64,000 nucleotides of DNA, taken from Pseudonocardiales bacterium (GTDB lineage: Bacteria > Actinomycetota > Actinomycetes > Mycobacteriales > Pseudonocardiaceae). The DNA lies in assembly GCA_019241525.1 (NCBI GenBank), contig JAFAWY010000014.1, positions 1 to 64,000 of the forward strand. The letters run 5' to 3'. A program made the position numbers and the translations under genes. Shown piece after piece: positions 18,164-27,700 of this stretch; positions within the stretch are counted from its first letter, which is position 1; every line of letters starts with the position of its first letter. The notes beneath the pieces are model-generated. The model was not told the origin of the DNA and searched no databases. It worked only from the letters and a program-made list of their open reading frames with translations.

Positions 18164-19212
18164 CGAGCGACACCGCCATGCCGGCTGTGGTGGCGCCGGG
18201 CCTTCCAGCTCCGCGGGGTCCGCTATCTGCTGCCGCATTCGATACGTTGCGGGGATCGCCTGGCGAGCAGATCGATGCGGCGGCCGTGGCGCAGGCTGAC
18301 CCGTACGGGGACGACCTCCAGTTGGCGCTGTACTGCTGCTACGAGCTGCATTACCGCGGTTTCAGCGGAGTAGGCGCGGATCTGGAATGGGACCCGCAAC
18401 TGCTCGGTCCGCGCCGGCACCTGGAACGGGCTTTTTTGGCCACGTTACGGGCCGACGTGCCCGGCGGGACCGATGTCTCCGCTGAGATCGATGCACTTCT
18501 GGTGGAGACGCCAGATGCCAGCGGTGTCTCGCATTACCTGCGCCGGTGCGGGCAGCTGTGGCAACTGCGTGAGTACGTCGCGCACCGTTCGCTCTACCAC
18601 CTCAAAGAGGCCGATCCGCAAGCATGGGTGATTCCCAGGCTGAGCGGGCCGGCCAAGACCGCGCTGGTGACCGTCGAGCACGACGAATACGGCGCGGGCA
18701 ACCCACGGCGTATGCATTCGCGGCTGTTCGGCGACATGATGAGCGAGCTTGGGCTATGCCCGCAGTACGGGGCCTACCTCGATGCTGCACCGGCCGCCAC
18801 CCTGACCGAAGTCAACTTCATGTCGCTGTGCGGGCTGCACCGCGCGCTGCGCGGTGCGCTCATCGGCCAGTTCGCCACCGTGGAGCTGACCTCTTCCCCC
18901 GGCTCGGACCGGTTGGTCCGAGCCATGCGCCGGTTGGGTTGCGGACCCGCCGCAATCGAGTTCTACGCCGAACATGTCGAAGCCGACGCGGCACACGAGC
19001 AACTCGTCCGGCACGGCGTGATCACCCCACTGCTTGCCAGCGAGCCCGAACTCGCCACCGACGTGGTGTTCGGCATCCAAGCCGCCACCCTGCTCGCTGA
19101 CCGTTTCTCGGACCTGCTCTTGCGGAACTGGACCGCCAGCCAACCCACGCTGCGCAACCCTTTACCGGACGCACCGAGCCAGGTCGCCACCCGACAAAAG
19201 ATTGCGCCGTGA
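18160..19212 (+). CDS. iron-containing redox enzyme (haem-oxygenase-like oxidase)
   Basis: 350-residue helical protein of the iron-containing redox family, whose studied relatives are haem-oxygenase-like diiron or mononuclear oxidases. ALYCCYELHYRGF supplies an early Glu/His pair, VEHDEYGAGNPRRMHSRLF a second Glu-His set and FYAEHVEADAAHE the last set of ligands. GTG 18160 overlaps the CDGSH stop (GTGA). Substrate unknown. The methyltransferase/CDGSH/oxidase trio looks like one pathway, possibly modification of a small molecule or peptide. Confidence 0.82.
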   Translation: MTSDTAMPAVVAPGLPAPRGPLSAAAFDTLRGSPGEQIDAAAVAQADPYGDDLQLALYCCYELHYRGFSGVGADLEWDPQLLGPRRHLERAFLATLRADVPGGTDVSAEIDALLVETPDASGVSHYLRRCGQLWQLREYVAHRSLYHLKEADPQAWVIPRLSGPAKTALVTVEHDEYGAGNPRRMHSRLFGDMMSELGLCPQYGAYLDAAPAATLTEVNFMSLCGLHRALRGALIGQFATVELTSSPGSDRLVRAMRRLGCGPAAIEFYAEHVEADAAHEQLVRHGVITPLLASEPELATDVVFGIQAATLLADRFSDLLLRNWTASQPTLRNPLPDAPSQVATRQKIAP

Positions 19213-19222
19213 ACTCGATGGG

Positions 19223-19684
19223 TTATTGCGGTAATTGCTCGCGGAATTCCCGGACGGCCTCAGCGATGGCGTCTACCTCCAGCACGTCGGCCATCAACCC
19301 AACCTGGTCTTCCCACACTTCGGAAGGCACCGCAGCGCGTGCCTCGTCTTCGAGGATGTGATAAACGGGGAGGCCCAACTGGACCCCGGCCAGCGGCCCT
19401 GCCCAACTCGGATCACCGAGCACCACCGTCTCGGCGGCGATCCCGGCGCTTTCCGCGTCTGGTGCGCCGAGCAGCACGATCAGCGAATCCGCGCCGTGCT
19501 CATCGGCCAGACGCTTGATCGTCTCTTGGGTGGACAGGTCCATGGCTCCAGCAGCCGTTCAAACGAAGCACTCGGTGGCGACATAAGCGACCGGGGCACC
19601 TGCCGCCTTGACACAGGTTGCGATCGCCGGGCCGGCGACTCCGTCGCGTTCGCCGATCACGATGACCTGCTTGCCGTCAAACAT
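19223..19684 (-). CDS. grdA: glycine/sarcosine/betaine reductase component A, selenoprotein GrdA
   Basis: Component A carries the selenol that is alkylated as the carboxymethyl-Se intermediate. Read through an in-frame TGA at 19561-19559, the gene encodes about 153 residues: [20 protein letters not shown], then ATECFV, selenocysteine at position 42, [11 protein letters not shown], and the conserved end [19 protein letters not shown] plus [18 protein letters not shown] lies exactly where the family has CFVU. The ATG follows AGGAGG and directly abuts the thioredoxin stop. Gene finders will usually report only the 106-codon part after TGA. Requires Sec machinery encoded elsewhere. Confidence 0.94.
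19544..19561 (-). promoter_or_regulatory. grdA selenocysteine codon and short SECIS-like hairpin
   Basis: TGA at 19561-19559 is followed after two bases by GGCT, loop GCTGG, AGCC, a four-bp hairpin. It is weaker than the grdB structure, so the SECIS role is tentative. Confidence 0.45.
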
Positions 19685-20032
19685 TCATACCTCCTGATTG
19701 GGCGCAGTTTGGAGCTTCTCTCGTGCACGTGACAGCCACGCGTCGACCTGCTCTGCGTTGAGATTGGGGTCGGTGATGCGATCCACCTCCTGACCATCGG
19801 AGAACAGCAGCATGGTGGGAAGGCCGCGCACCTGCAGCGACATAACCAGCCGACGAGCCTTGCTGGCGTCCAGCTTGACCACAGTCACATCGGGATTAGC
19901 ACTGGCGATGCTTTCCATATGCGGGGCCAGCGCAACGCAAGGGCGGCAGCTATCGGCCCACACGTCGACCAGCACCACACCTGATCCGACAAGGTCATGG
20001 AACGTCTCTTTGGTCGCATCCACTACAGCCAT
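19685..20032 (-). CDS. thioredoxin of the grd operon
   Basis: 115-residue thioredoxin fold: VVLVDVWADSCRPCVALAPHMESIA with active site Cys29-Arg-Pro-Cys32 instead of CGPC, and cis-Pro in VRGLPTMLLFSDG. In Grd systems thioredoxin reduces the oxidised selenoprotein A. The altered dipeptide (RP) suggests a dedicated, GrdA-specific partner. GGAGG lies 7 bases before ATG 20032, and its TGA touches the grdA ATG. No thioredoxin reductase is encoded in the window. Confidence 0.9.
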   Translation of the reverse strand: MAVVDATKETFHDLVGSGVVLVDVWADSCRPCVALAPHMESIASANPDVTVVKLDASKARRLVMSLQVRGLPTMLLFSDGQEVDRITDPNLNAEQVDAWLSRAREKLQTAPNQEV

Positions 20033-20034
20033 GC

Positions 20035-21462
20035 TTAACCTCCGTTGCGTTCCAGCAGCACGCTCATCCCGTCGGAGCGTTGGCTCATCCGTCCTAGAAA
20101 CAGGCTGCCCTTGGCGAGCAGCAGCACCCGCTCGGCGTCCCCGGCCGTCAGGCGGGTCAGCGCATGCGGCAGGTAACAGATCGCCGAGGCGAGATGTCCC
20201 TGAGTAGGGGCATAACCTGGCATACCGCGTTCCGCGACGAACGCATCAATACCCTCACGGCCGATGTCCTTGCGGCGCGCGGCCAGCGCCGCGATGGTGC
20301 GGTAGTTGCGGGCCGCGACATCGCCCGAGCCCTGCGGCTCGGTGATCTCCGGGTTGTGCAGTTCGGTGGCGTAGTCGTCGATGTCCAGCAGCCGGGCGCC
20401 AATCGCCTCCAGCGGCCGCACCGCCAGGTCATGGATGATCTGCGCCCCGGCGCCACCCGAGGACACCCGGTGGCTCCCGACGGCGTCGAGCCGGATCCGC
20501 GGAGAGATCCCGTCGTCGGCGGTGATGAGCAGCGCAACGCCGCCGAGGACGTCTTCCAGCACCGGCAAGCCATGGCGCAGGTGCCCCTCGAACTTCATCC
20601 CCAGCTTGGGTTGCGAGCCACCGGCGACAACCACCACCTGCTCGAAGACCCCAGCCACCACCAGGCTGGCAGCGATCACCACGGCAGGGAGCGGCGCGGC
20701 GCAGAAGTTCTTCACGTCGGCTCCGGAGGACTCGGTCAGGCCCGCAACGGAGGCGATCGTCTTGCCCATGTTGCCCCCGCCGCGCTGGTACCGATCACCG
20801 ACAGCTTCCTCGGAGCACGAGATCGTGTAGCCGATTCCGGCTGGATCAAGGCCGTGATCGTGCAGCAGGTGCAGCAACGCCAGCGCGCCGGTGGCCTTGC
20901 AGGCCAGGTTCTCCAGCAGCACGTGCGCGGTCAGTGACTCGTCCTCGGCATGCGCTGGGCGCAGCGCGCCGGCGACCGTGTCGGGCGCCAGATGCACCGG
21001 CAACGCGCCGCTGGCCAGCGCCGCAGTGACATCGCCGGTGGCTGCCGAGATCCGACCCAGGTCCAGGTACGCCGACAGCGGGTGTGACGCCAGCCGCTTA
21101 GCTGCCCGCTCAGCCACGTCAGCGGTGAGTACGAGCAGGTCGAACTCGTCGACCGCGGCCATCAGCCCGAGGAATTCCTCCTCCGGCATGAGCTCGCCGA
21201 ACGGCGCGAAGCGTTGAGCACCCGCCCAACTCGTGCCGACCCATGGGCGGGCTGGTAACTCACGCGGGTGACAGGCGCCCAGGAACGCCTGGTGCGGCGG
21301 GTAGCTGACGGCGTCGTCGAAGCTGCGCAAGCCGCTCAGGAACTTCGACGTCAGCTCGGCGTCTGCGGGTAGCGTCCGCATCGGCTTGGAACCATGCCGG
21401 GCCAGTCCCGGGGTGTGCGCCAGCACCAGGCTGGCCGCTCGGACGACCGCCGCATCAGGCAT
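20035..21462 (-). CDS. grdC: glycine reductase complex component C, GrdC-like subunit
   Basis: Component C takes the acetyl group from the selenoprotein A intermediate and releases acetyl phosphate. About 475 residues, similar to GrdC: AASLVLAHTPGLARHGSKPM at the start, LRSFDDAVSYPPHQAFLG, ISCSEEAVGDRYQRGGGNMGKTIA, a possible nucleophile Cys in DVKNFCAAPLPAVV, and FVAERGMPGYAPTQGHLASA near the end. ATG 21462 overlaps the grdB stop by 8 bases. Clostridial GrdC is paired with the PlsX-like GrdD; no grdD frame is present here. Confidence 0.88.
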   Translation of the reverse strand: MPDAAVVRAASLVLAHTPGLARHGSKPMRTLPADAELTSKFLSGLRSFDDAVSYPPHQAFLGACHPRELPARPWVGTSWAGAQRFAPFGELMPEEEFLGLMAAVDEFDLLVLTADVAERAAKRLASHPLSAYLDLGRISAATGDVTAALASGALPVHLAPDTVAGALRPAHAEDESLTAHVLLENLACKATGALALLHLLHDHGLDPAGIGYTISCSEEAVGDRYQRGGGNMGKTIASVAGLTESSGADVKNFCAAPLPAVVIAASLVVAGVFEQVVVVAGGSQPKLGMKFEGHLRHGLPVLEDVLGGVALLITADDGISPRIRLDAVGSHRVSSGGAGAQIIHDLAVRPLEAIGARLLDIDDYATELHNPEITEPQGSGDVAARNYRTIAALAARRKDIGREGIDAFVAERGMPGYAPTQGHLASAICYLPHALTRLTAGDAERVLLLAKGSLFLGRMSQRSDGMSVLLERNGG

Positions 21463-22756
21463 GGACAACACCGGCCTCAAAGATCGTCGGGTGCTCCACC
21501 GCGGTGGTCACCGCATCCAGCGCGCACTGCACCAGCTGCCGGCGCCACTGCTGCTCACCGGCTGGCGGCAGGCTCGGGTCGCCGGATGGGTACGGAATAC
21601 CCCGGCCCGGCACGATGCGCGGCGCGCCCACCTGCTCGGCGATGGTCACCAAGTTGGTGATCAGCGCGGTGGGGATACCGGCGCGCTCCAGCTCCTTGGC
21701 AAGCGTTGACCCGCAACGCGTTCCGGTTCCTCAAGTGGCGGTCAGGATCGCGGCTTGCACGCCGGCCTTGCGCAGCTCCGCGGCCCACTCGACGCCGAAG
21801 CGGCGGGCGGTGGCCACCGGCGTGCCGTTGCCCACGGTAACCAGGAATTCTTCGTGCAGCCGGCCGATCGTGCCCTCGCGCTCGAGGGTGCGCGCGGCAT
21901 CCAGGGGCACCAACCGGTTGGGGTCAGCGTTGGCGGCCGTGGTGGCGAACCCGCCAGCCACCGACTCCCACTCCCCGGAGGCGAGGCTGTCAACACCGTC
22001 GATCGGGTAGCGCAGCCAGCGGGTGGCCCGGGCCGATTCCAACCGGTCTGGGTTGCCGGCCGGCACGACCGCACCCTCGGTGACCAGCGCGACGGTCACG
22101 CTCGCGGCTTTGTCGATCGGCGCGGCTGGTTCCACCACACCGAACCCCCCAACGGGAACCTCGGTGGCCTCCCGATCGCCACCCAGCCGGCGTAGCACAA
22201 GTTCGACCGCCCGGGCTGCCGAGCGTTGCGTAACGAGCTGACCGATACGGGCAGCCGGGGTCACCTTGCCGTCAGCCGGGGTCAGCTCCTCACCAGCGGC
22301 CACCTTCACGACCGCAGCGGCCAAGCGCTGCACGCTCGGGCGCATTTCGCGCGCGGTGGCCCCCGAGGCGATCACCGGAGCTTCCCCTGCGTCGGATATG
22401 CCTGGATTGTCCGGGTGCATCGAGGCCAAGGCTGGTAACCCGGCGGACTGGGCCGCGGCAACCAACCGGGCGCAGGCCAGCCCGTAGCGACCACTGCCAA
22501 AGGCCGGGCCGGCGACCAATACTTCGGCACCGGCGTCGCGCGCCATCTCCAGCAGCTCCTGTGCGGCAGTAGCGTTGGAGGCCGCGTGGTCGTCGCCGCA
22601 GACGAGCGTCGCCACGATCTCGTGCTCGGCACCGAGCAACTGGGCCAGCAGCCGCCCAGGACCGACCGTTCCCTCGAGCATCCGGGGACCGATTCCTGCC
22701 GAATCCTCACCGCCGAGCCCGGCGTAGAACTGGTTGACGTAGTGCAGGACGCGCAT
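21455..22756 (-). CDS. grdB: glycine/sarcosine/betaine reductase component B, selenoprotein GrdB-type
   Basis: Substrate-specific selenoprotein that removes the amino group with the pyruvoyl subunit. Read through TGA at 21733-21731 it has 433 residues: MRVLHYVNQFYAGLGGED at the start, FGSGRYGLACA, then AAILTAT, selenocysteine 342, GTGTRCGSTLAKELERAGIP, and RIVPGRGIPYPSGDPSLPP. The TGA coincides with the family motif TUGTxTRCG. Two abutting frames (21731-22756 and 21455-21730) would be called separately if TGA is taken as stop. ATG shares one base with the grdE stop. Whether the substrate is glycine, sarcosine or betaine cannot be told from sequence. Confidence 0.94.
21703..21733 (-). promoter_or_regulatory. 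bacterial SECIS element of grdB
   Basis: On the minus strand TGA (21733-21731) is followed by eleven bases, then a perfect six-bp stem GCGTTG/CAACGC (21719-21714 and 21708-21703) with loop CGGGT. A GGU-containing apical loop about 18-20 bases after UGA is the classic geometry recognised by SelB in bacteria. Confidence 0.75.
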
Positions 22757-24060
22757 CAGGCTGTGCCTCCCAACATCTGACCGACCAACTTCTGATCGGC
22801 CAACTCTTGCTCTGCCCGGCAAGTCAGCCACCCGGCGCCGAGCGGGCTCAGGGCGGACAGGATCGCGGCGGTGGGAATCTCGACCGCGGCGGTGGCGTCT
22901 GCGTCGGCGATACGCAGCTGGGCGCCGCCGATCGCCCGGTCGACCGCGGGCAGTTTGATTCGTTGGTCGTAGTTGCCCGTGCTGACCACCGCGCCGCTTC
23001 GCGGGCCGGCAACCAGTGGTGGGCCAGTGCCGTCAGCGCCGGACAGCTCGGCGTACAGGGCCACCGCGGTCAGACCGTCGGCCTCCAGCGCGTCGACTTT
23101 GAGCATCAGGTCGTTGTCAGCGTTGCCAGCGCCTTCCTTGGTCACAATGACGGCGTCGAAGCTGGCGGCCCGGCACAGCCATGCGGCGTGTGTGGAGACC
23201 AGTTCCTTGTCGGCCTGCGCCACCGGCTCGGGGCACAACACCATTCCGGCGAAGCACAGATCTTGGCCATCGCGGGCACGCAGCTCGGCGATCACCGGGT
23301 GGTTCTGGTGCACGTACGTTGGATTGCGCAACGCTGGGTGCCCGTACTGGCCGCTGACCACGGCGCCGTCCTCGACCTCGACCGGATCGAACAGGGTCGG
23401 CAGGCTGCCCGTCATGCTTCGTCCGTAGACAAAGACGTCTTTGAACGCGCCCTGGGTTTGCAGGTTGGTGATCACACCGACACGGGGCAGTCCCCCGGTC
23501 GGCGTGCCTGGCCGGTGCGGTGGCGCCAGTTCCTCGATGGTGTCCGGCTCGGCGCTGGTGGCGGCATCGGCCAGGTGCACGGCCAGGCGCAGCAGCCCGC
23601 GGCGCAGCGCAACCTCAGCTTCCTGCCAGGTCGCCTCGTCCGCGCGGTCAAACTCGACAACCACGTTGTTCGTCCGGCCGAACGGGGATCGCTCGGCGGC
23701 GGGACCGGACATGTCGATCAGGCCCTCCTGGTTGCGCGGCAGGTACCCAGCCGCCAGGACCGCAGCTCCGCGCAGCACATGGGTGTCTCCGCCACGTGGC
23801 CGATTCACTGGCGCCATCCAGCCGGGAAACACGCCCCCCGCCGATCCTTTGGTGCGCGGCTCCACGACATCGAGCGGTGCGACGATCCGAGCCCGATCGC
23901 CGGGTGCTGCGACATGCACCCGTACCGACGCCAGGGCAGGATCAGCGAACAGCGCCTCGGCTTGGTCGCGGCCCACCATGAGCTGGTGTTGCTCGTACTG
24001 CGTGGCGGCACCAATTTCTATGGAGTGAACCTCGTGCACCATGCGCCGCAGTACCGGCAC
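22756..24060 (-). CDS. grdE: glycine/sarcosine/betaine reductase component B, GrdE-type pyruvoyl proprotein
   Basis: 434 residues. GrdE-type proproteins self-cleave at an internal Cys to give a pyruvoyl group that binds the substrate amine. Recognisable segments are IEIGAATQYEQHQLMVG, VEPRTKGSAGGVFPGWM, GVITNLQTQGAFKDVFVYG, NPTYVHQNHPVI, DLCFAGMVLCPEP (Cys about 269, the likeliest cleavage residue) and VIVTKEGAGNADNDLML. GTG 24060 follows GAGGGGAG. First gene of the five-gene operon; the promoter should lie in 24061-24330, shared with the divergent inhibitor gene. Confidence 0.9.
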   Translation of the reverse strand: MPVLRRMVHEVHSIEIGAATQYEQHQLMVGRDQAEALFADPALASVRVHVAAPGDRARIVAPLDVVEPRTKGSAGGVFPGWMAPVNRPRGGDTHVLRGAAVLAAGYLPRNQEGLIDMSGPAAERSPFGRTNNVVVEFDRADEATWQEAEVALRRGLLRLAVHLADAATSAEPDTIEELAPPHRPGTPTGGLPRVGVITNLQTQGAFKDVFVYGRSMTGSLPTLFDPVEVEDGAVVSGQYGHPALRNPTYVHQNHPVIAELRARDGQDLCFAGMVLCPEPVAQADKELVSTHAAWLCRAASFDAVIVTKEGAGNADNDLMLKVDALEADGLTAVALYAELSGADGTGPPLVAGPRSGAVVSTGNYDQRIKLPAVDRAIGGAQLRIADADATAAVEIPTAAILSALSPLGAGWLTCRAEQELADQKLVGQMLGGTA

Positions 24061-24348
24061 AGCGATCTCCCCTCGAACGGTGTCGGTATCTGCATAGTAA
24101 CGGTGCTCGGGAATTTCGCCGGATGGCCGATTTTATCGCTTCTCCGGGATCCGGCACGAGCCGTCGCAGCGTCTAACCATTGCCGCACTGCTAGCTGATC
24201 TTGGAGCGCCACCATACGGCCGCTGTTGCTCGGCGCTGGGGGACCTCATCATGGGTGTCGAGGGACGTAGCTCGAACCCCGACCACCGACCTTCAGATGG
24301 TGTGCGATCGCAAAGCGGCCTGCTCACCACGTGAAGAGGAGTAGCTGT

Positions 24349-24732
24349 ATGCGAACACTGGTGGTAACGGCGCTGCTCACCGGGATGGCCGCGGCCCTAC
24401 CGGCCGACGGAGCCACCAAGGCGATCGCAGCACCCGAGACGTTCCTCGTGTTAGGCGTTTCAGGGGATGGCCACTCGCAGTTCGTCACCCTGCACTGCGA
24501 CCCGGCCAGCGGAACCCATCCACATGCCGAAGCTAGCTGTGGAACATTGCTGGCGGCTGGCGGTGACATCAATAAGGTGATCGGCCAACCTGACACCTTG
24601 TGCCCGGATATTTACGATCCGGTGACAGCGACCGCTTCCGGTCGCTACCAAGGTGCGCAGCTGATCTTCCACCGCACCTACCCCAATCACTGCCAGCTGG
24701 ACACCAAGACCGCTCCGCTTTTCCAGTTCTAA
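24349..24732 (+). CDS. subtilisin-inhibitor-like (SSI family) secreted protein
   Basis: 127 residues with a signal peptide (about 1-27, cut near AIA-APETF). The SSI pattern is clear: LHCDPASGTHPHAEASC (Cys50, Cys64), AAGGDI, LCPDIYDPVTATASGRYQG and HCQLD, giving disulfides Cys50-Cys64 and Cys85-Cys115. In SSI the P1 residue lies two after the second-disulfide Cys; here it is Asp87 (P1' Ile88) instead of Met or Lys, which would not suit subtilisin or trypsin. AGGAG lies nine bases before ATG 24349. Its nearest neighbour downstream is tricorn protease. Confidence 0.9.
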   Translation: MRTLVVTALLTGMAAALPADGATKAIAAPETFLVLGVSGDGHSQFVTLHCDPASGTHPHAEASCGTLLAAGGDINKVIGQPDTLCPDIYDPVTATASGRYQGAQLIFHRTYPNHCQLDTKTAPLFQF

Positions 24733-24769
24733 CCGAGTACCGGGCTATCGCCGCGGATAAGGTGCTGGG

Positions 24770-27700
24770 GTGTTGAGCCCCGGTAACGACTCTTACCTCC
24801 GCTACCCCACCTTGCACGGCAACCAGGTTGCTTTTGTCGCTCAGGACGACGTGTGGCTCGCGCCCGTGACTGGCGGCCGAGCATGGCAGCTGACCGTAGA
24901 TCAGGCCCCGACCAGGGATCTGCGTTTCTCCCCTGACGGGGCACAGTTGGCTTGCGTCAGCCAGCGCGATGGTGCACCGGAGGTGCACGTTATGGCCACT
25001 GCCGGAGGCCCGTCGTTACGCACGACGTGGTGGGGCGACATGCACATTCGCCTGCTGGGATGGGCTGACGCGCACCGGGTACACGTGGCCTCAGCTGTCC
25101 GTGAGCCGTTACGCCACCGCACCTGGGCTCGTGCCGTCCCGCTGGACGGCGGCCCAGCCCCGCGCCTGCCGTACGGTCCGGTCACCGCGCTGGACGTCGC
25201 GGCAGCGGGCGGCGTAGTCCTCGGCACTGGGTTCGGCGGACGGCGCCGCGACCCCGCGATGTGGAAGCGCTACCGGGGTGGCACCGCAGGGCGGCTGTGG
25301 ATCGATCCCAGTGGCTCGGGGCTGTTCGTCCGGCTGCTGCCGGAGCTGGACGGCCAACTCACCGCCCCGATGTGGGTGGGTGGCCGGGTGGCGTTTCTGT
25401 CCGACCACCAAGGCGTGGGCAACGTGTATTCGGTGCTGCCGGACGGCTCTGATCTGCGCCGGCACACCGATCACGATGCCTACTACGCGCGGCATGCCAC
25501 CACCGACGGCGAGCGCGTCGTCTACGCCGCCGCTGGCGAGCTGTGGCTACTCGACGATCTGTCCGCCGACTCCCGGCCGCGCCGGTTGGAGCTGCACACC
25601 GGGGGACCCCGCGCGGCGCGCATCGCGGCTCCGGTATCCGCTGGCAAGCATCTGGGCGATGTCGCTGTCGACCGCGCCGGCCAGGCCAGTGCTGTCGAGG
25701 TGCGGGGCAGCGTGCAGTGGGTGACACACGCAGACGGTCCCGTGCGAACCCTGGCAGCTCAGCCGGGCGTGCGGGCTCGGCTGCCCCGGCTGCTCGGCGA
25801 ACATGTGGCATGGGTCAGCGACGCCCCGGGCGAAGACGCGCTGGTCGTGTCCGCCCAAGACGGTGCTGGTGCGCGAACGCTGGCAGCCGGCCGGTTGGGG
25901 CGGGTACTAGACCTTGCCGCCGCTCCGGACGGGAGCCGGTTGGCGGTGGCCACGCATGACGGTCGGCTGCTGCTGGTCGATCCTGCCACCGGCGCGGACA
26001 CCACGCTGGCCACCAGCGACAACGGCGCTGTGGGTGACTTAGCCTTCTCGCCCGATTCGCGGTGGTTGGCATGGACCCATCCCGGCCCATACCCGCTGCG
26101 CCAGATCAAGTTAGCCCGGCTCGCCGACGGTACCGTGGTCGACGCCACCGCGCTGCGCTTTGCAGACTTCGCCCCGACCTTCACTCTGGACGGCCGCCAC
26201 CTGGCGTTCCTGTCCAATCGCACGTTCGACCCGGTGTACGACGCGCAGGTGTTCGATCTGTCGTTCCTGCCTGGGATCCGCCCACAACTGCTGCCGCTGG
26301 CGGCCGACACACCATCGCCGTTCGCCCCCACAGTGCAGGGCCGCCTCCCCAAGCTCCCCAAAGACGGTGACGGCAGCGGCGGCAATGACGACGTCACCGT
26401 CGTGGTCGACCTCGACGGCCTGATCCAGCGTGCTGTGCCAGTACCGGTACCAGCAGCGCGGTATTCGTCACTGCTCGCGGTGAAGGGCGGTCTGGTATGG
26501 CTGCGAAAGCCCGTGCATGGCGTGCTCGGCGACGACCTCGCCACTCCTGACGACGAGGTCCCGCGTCCGGTATTGGAACGTCTGAACCTGGCCACTGGCG
26601 TGTCAACGGTGCTCGAAGAAGGTGTCAACGAGGTCTGGGTCAGCGGCGACGGCACTCGCCTGGTAATCCGTGACAAGGAGAAGCTGCGGGTGCTGCCCAG
26701 CGAGAAGCCGGCCAGCAAGGACGCCCAGCGTGGCGACCCGTCGGCAGCGATCGATGTGGACCTGTCCCGGGTGCGCGTGCAGGTGACGCCGGCCTCGGAG
26801 TGGCGCCAGATGTACGACGAAACCGGGCGCCTGATGCGTGACAACTTCTGGGTAGCTGACATGGCCGGGAATGACTGGACTGCCCTACTGGCGCGCTACC
26901 GGCCGTTGTTGGATCGGGTCGCCACCCGCGATGACCTGTCTGACGTCCTCTGGGAGCTGCAAGCCGAGCTGGGAACCTCACACGCCTACGAGACACAGCC
27001 CGAGCCGCCCAAGCAGAAGGAGCGGCGACTTGGCCACCTTGGTGTCGACCTGGAACGGGACTCCGACGGGCGTTGGCGGATTACCCGGATACTGCCAGGA
27101 GAGAGCTCCACGAAAACCGGCCGTTCTCCGTTGCGGGCACCGGGGACCGCGGTGCAGCCGGGCGAAGCGCTAGTTGCGGTCGACGGCCGGTCCGTTGACT
27201 CAGTGACCGGGCCGTGGCCGTTGCTGGTGGGCACCGCGGGCAAGCCCGTCGAACTACGGCTGCGCGCGGTGAGCTCTGCTGACGAGCGGACCATCGTCGT
27301 GGTCCCCGTGGCCGACGAGATGCCGCTGCGTTACCACGACTGGGTGGCCGGTCGCCGGGCTGCAGTGCATCGAGCCACCGACGGCCGGGTGGGATACCTG
27401 CACGTGCCGGACATGATGGCGCTGGGTTGGGCGCAGTTGCACCGTGACCTGCACATCGAGGTCTCGCGCGAGGCGTTGGTACTTGACGTACGCAGCAACG
27501 GCGGCGGCCACACCTCGCAGCTGGTGGTGGAGAAGCTGGCCCGGAAACTCACCGGGTGGGTCGTGCCCCGCGGCAAGCAGCCCTACACCTATCCGCGAGA
27601 CGTGCGGCGGGGCCCGCTGATCACCATTACCGACGAAAACGCGGGCTCCGACGGCGACATCGTCACCGCGATGATCCAGGAAAACGGGCTGGGGCCGGTG

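Noticed and set aside
19223-19543. Separate 106-residue gene after the grdA TGA
   Set aside because: The upstream 41 codons complete GrdA exactly and TGA is at the conserved Sec site, so it is one gene.
21455-21652. Separate small protein between grdC and grdB
   Set aside because: It is the C-terminal end of GrdB after the selenocysteine codon.
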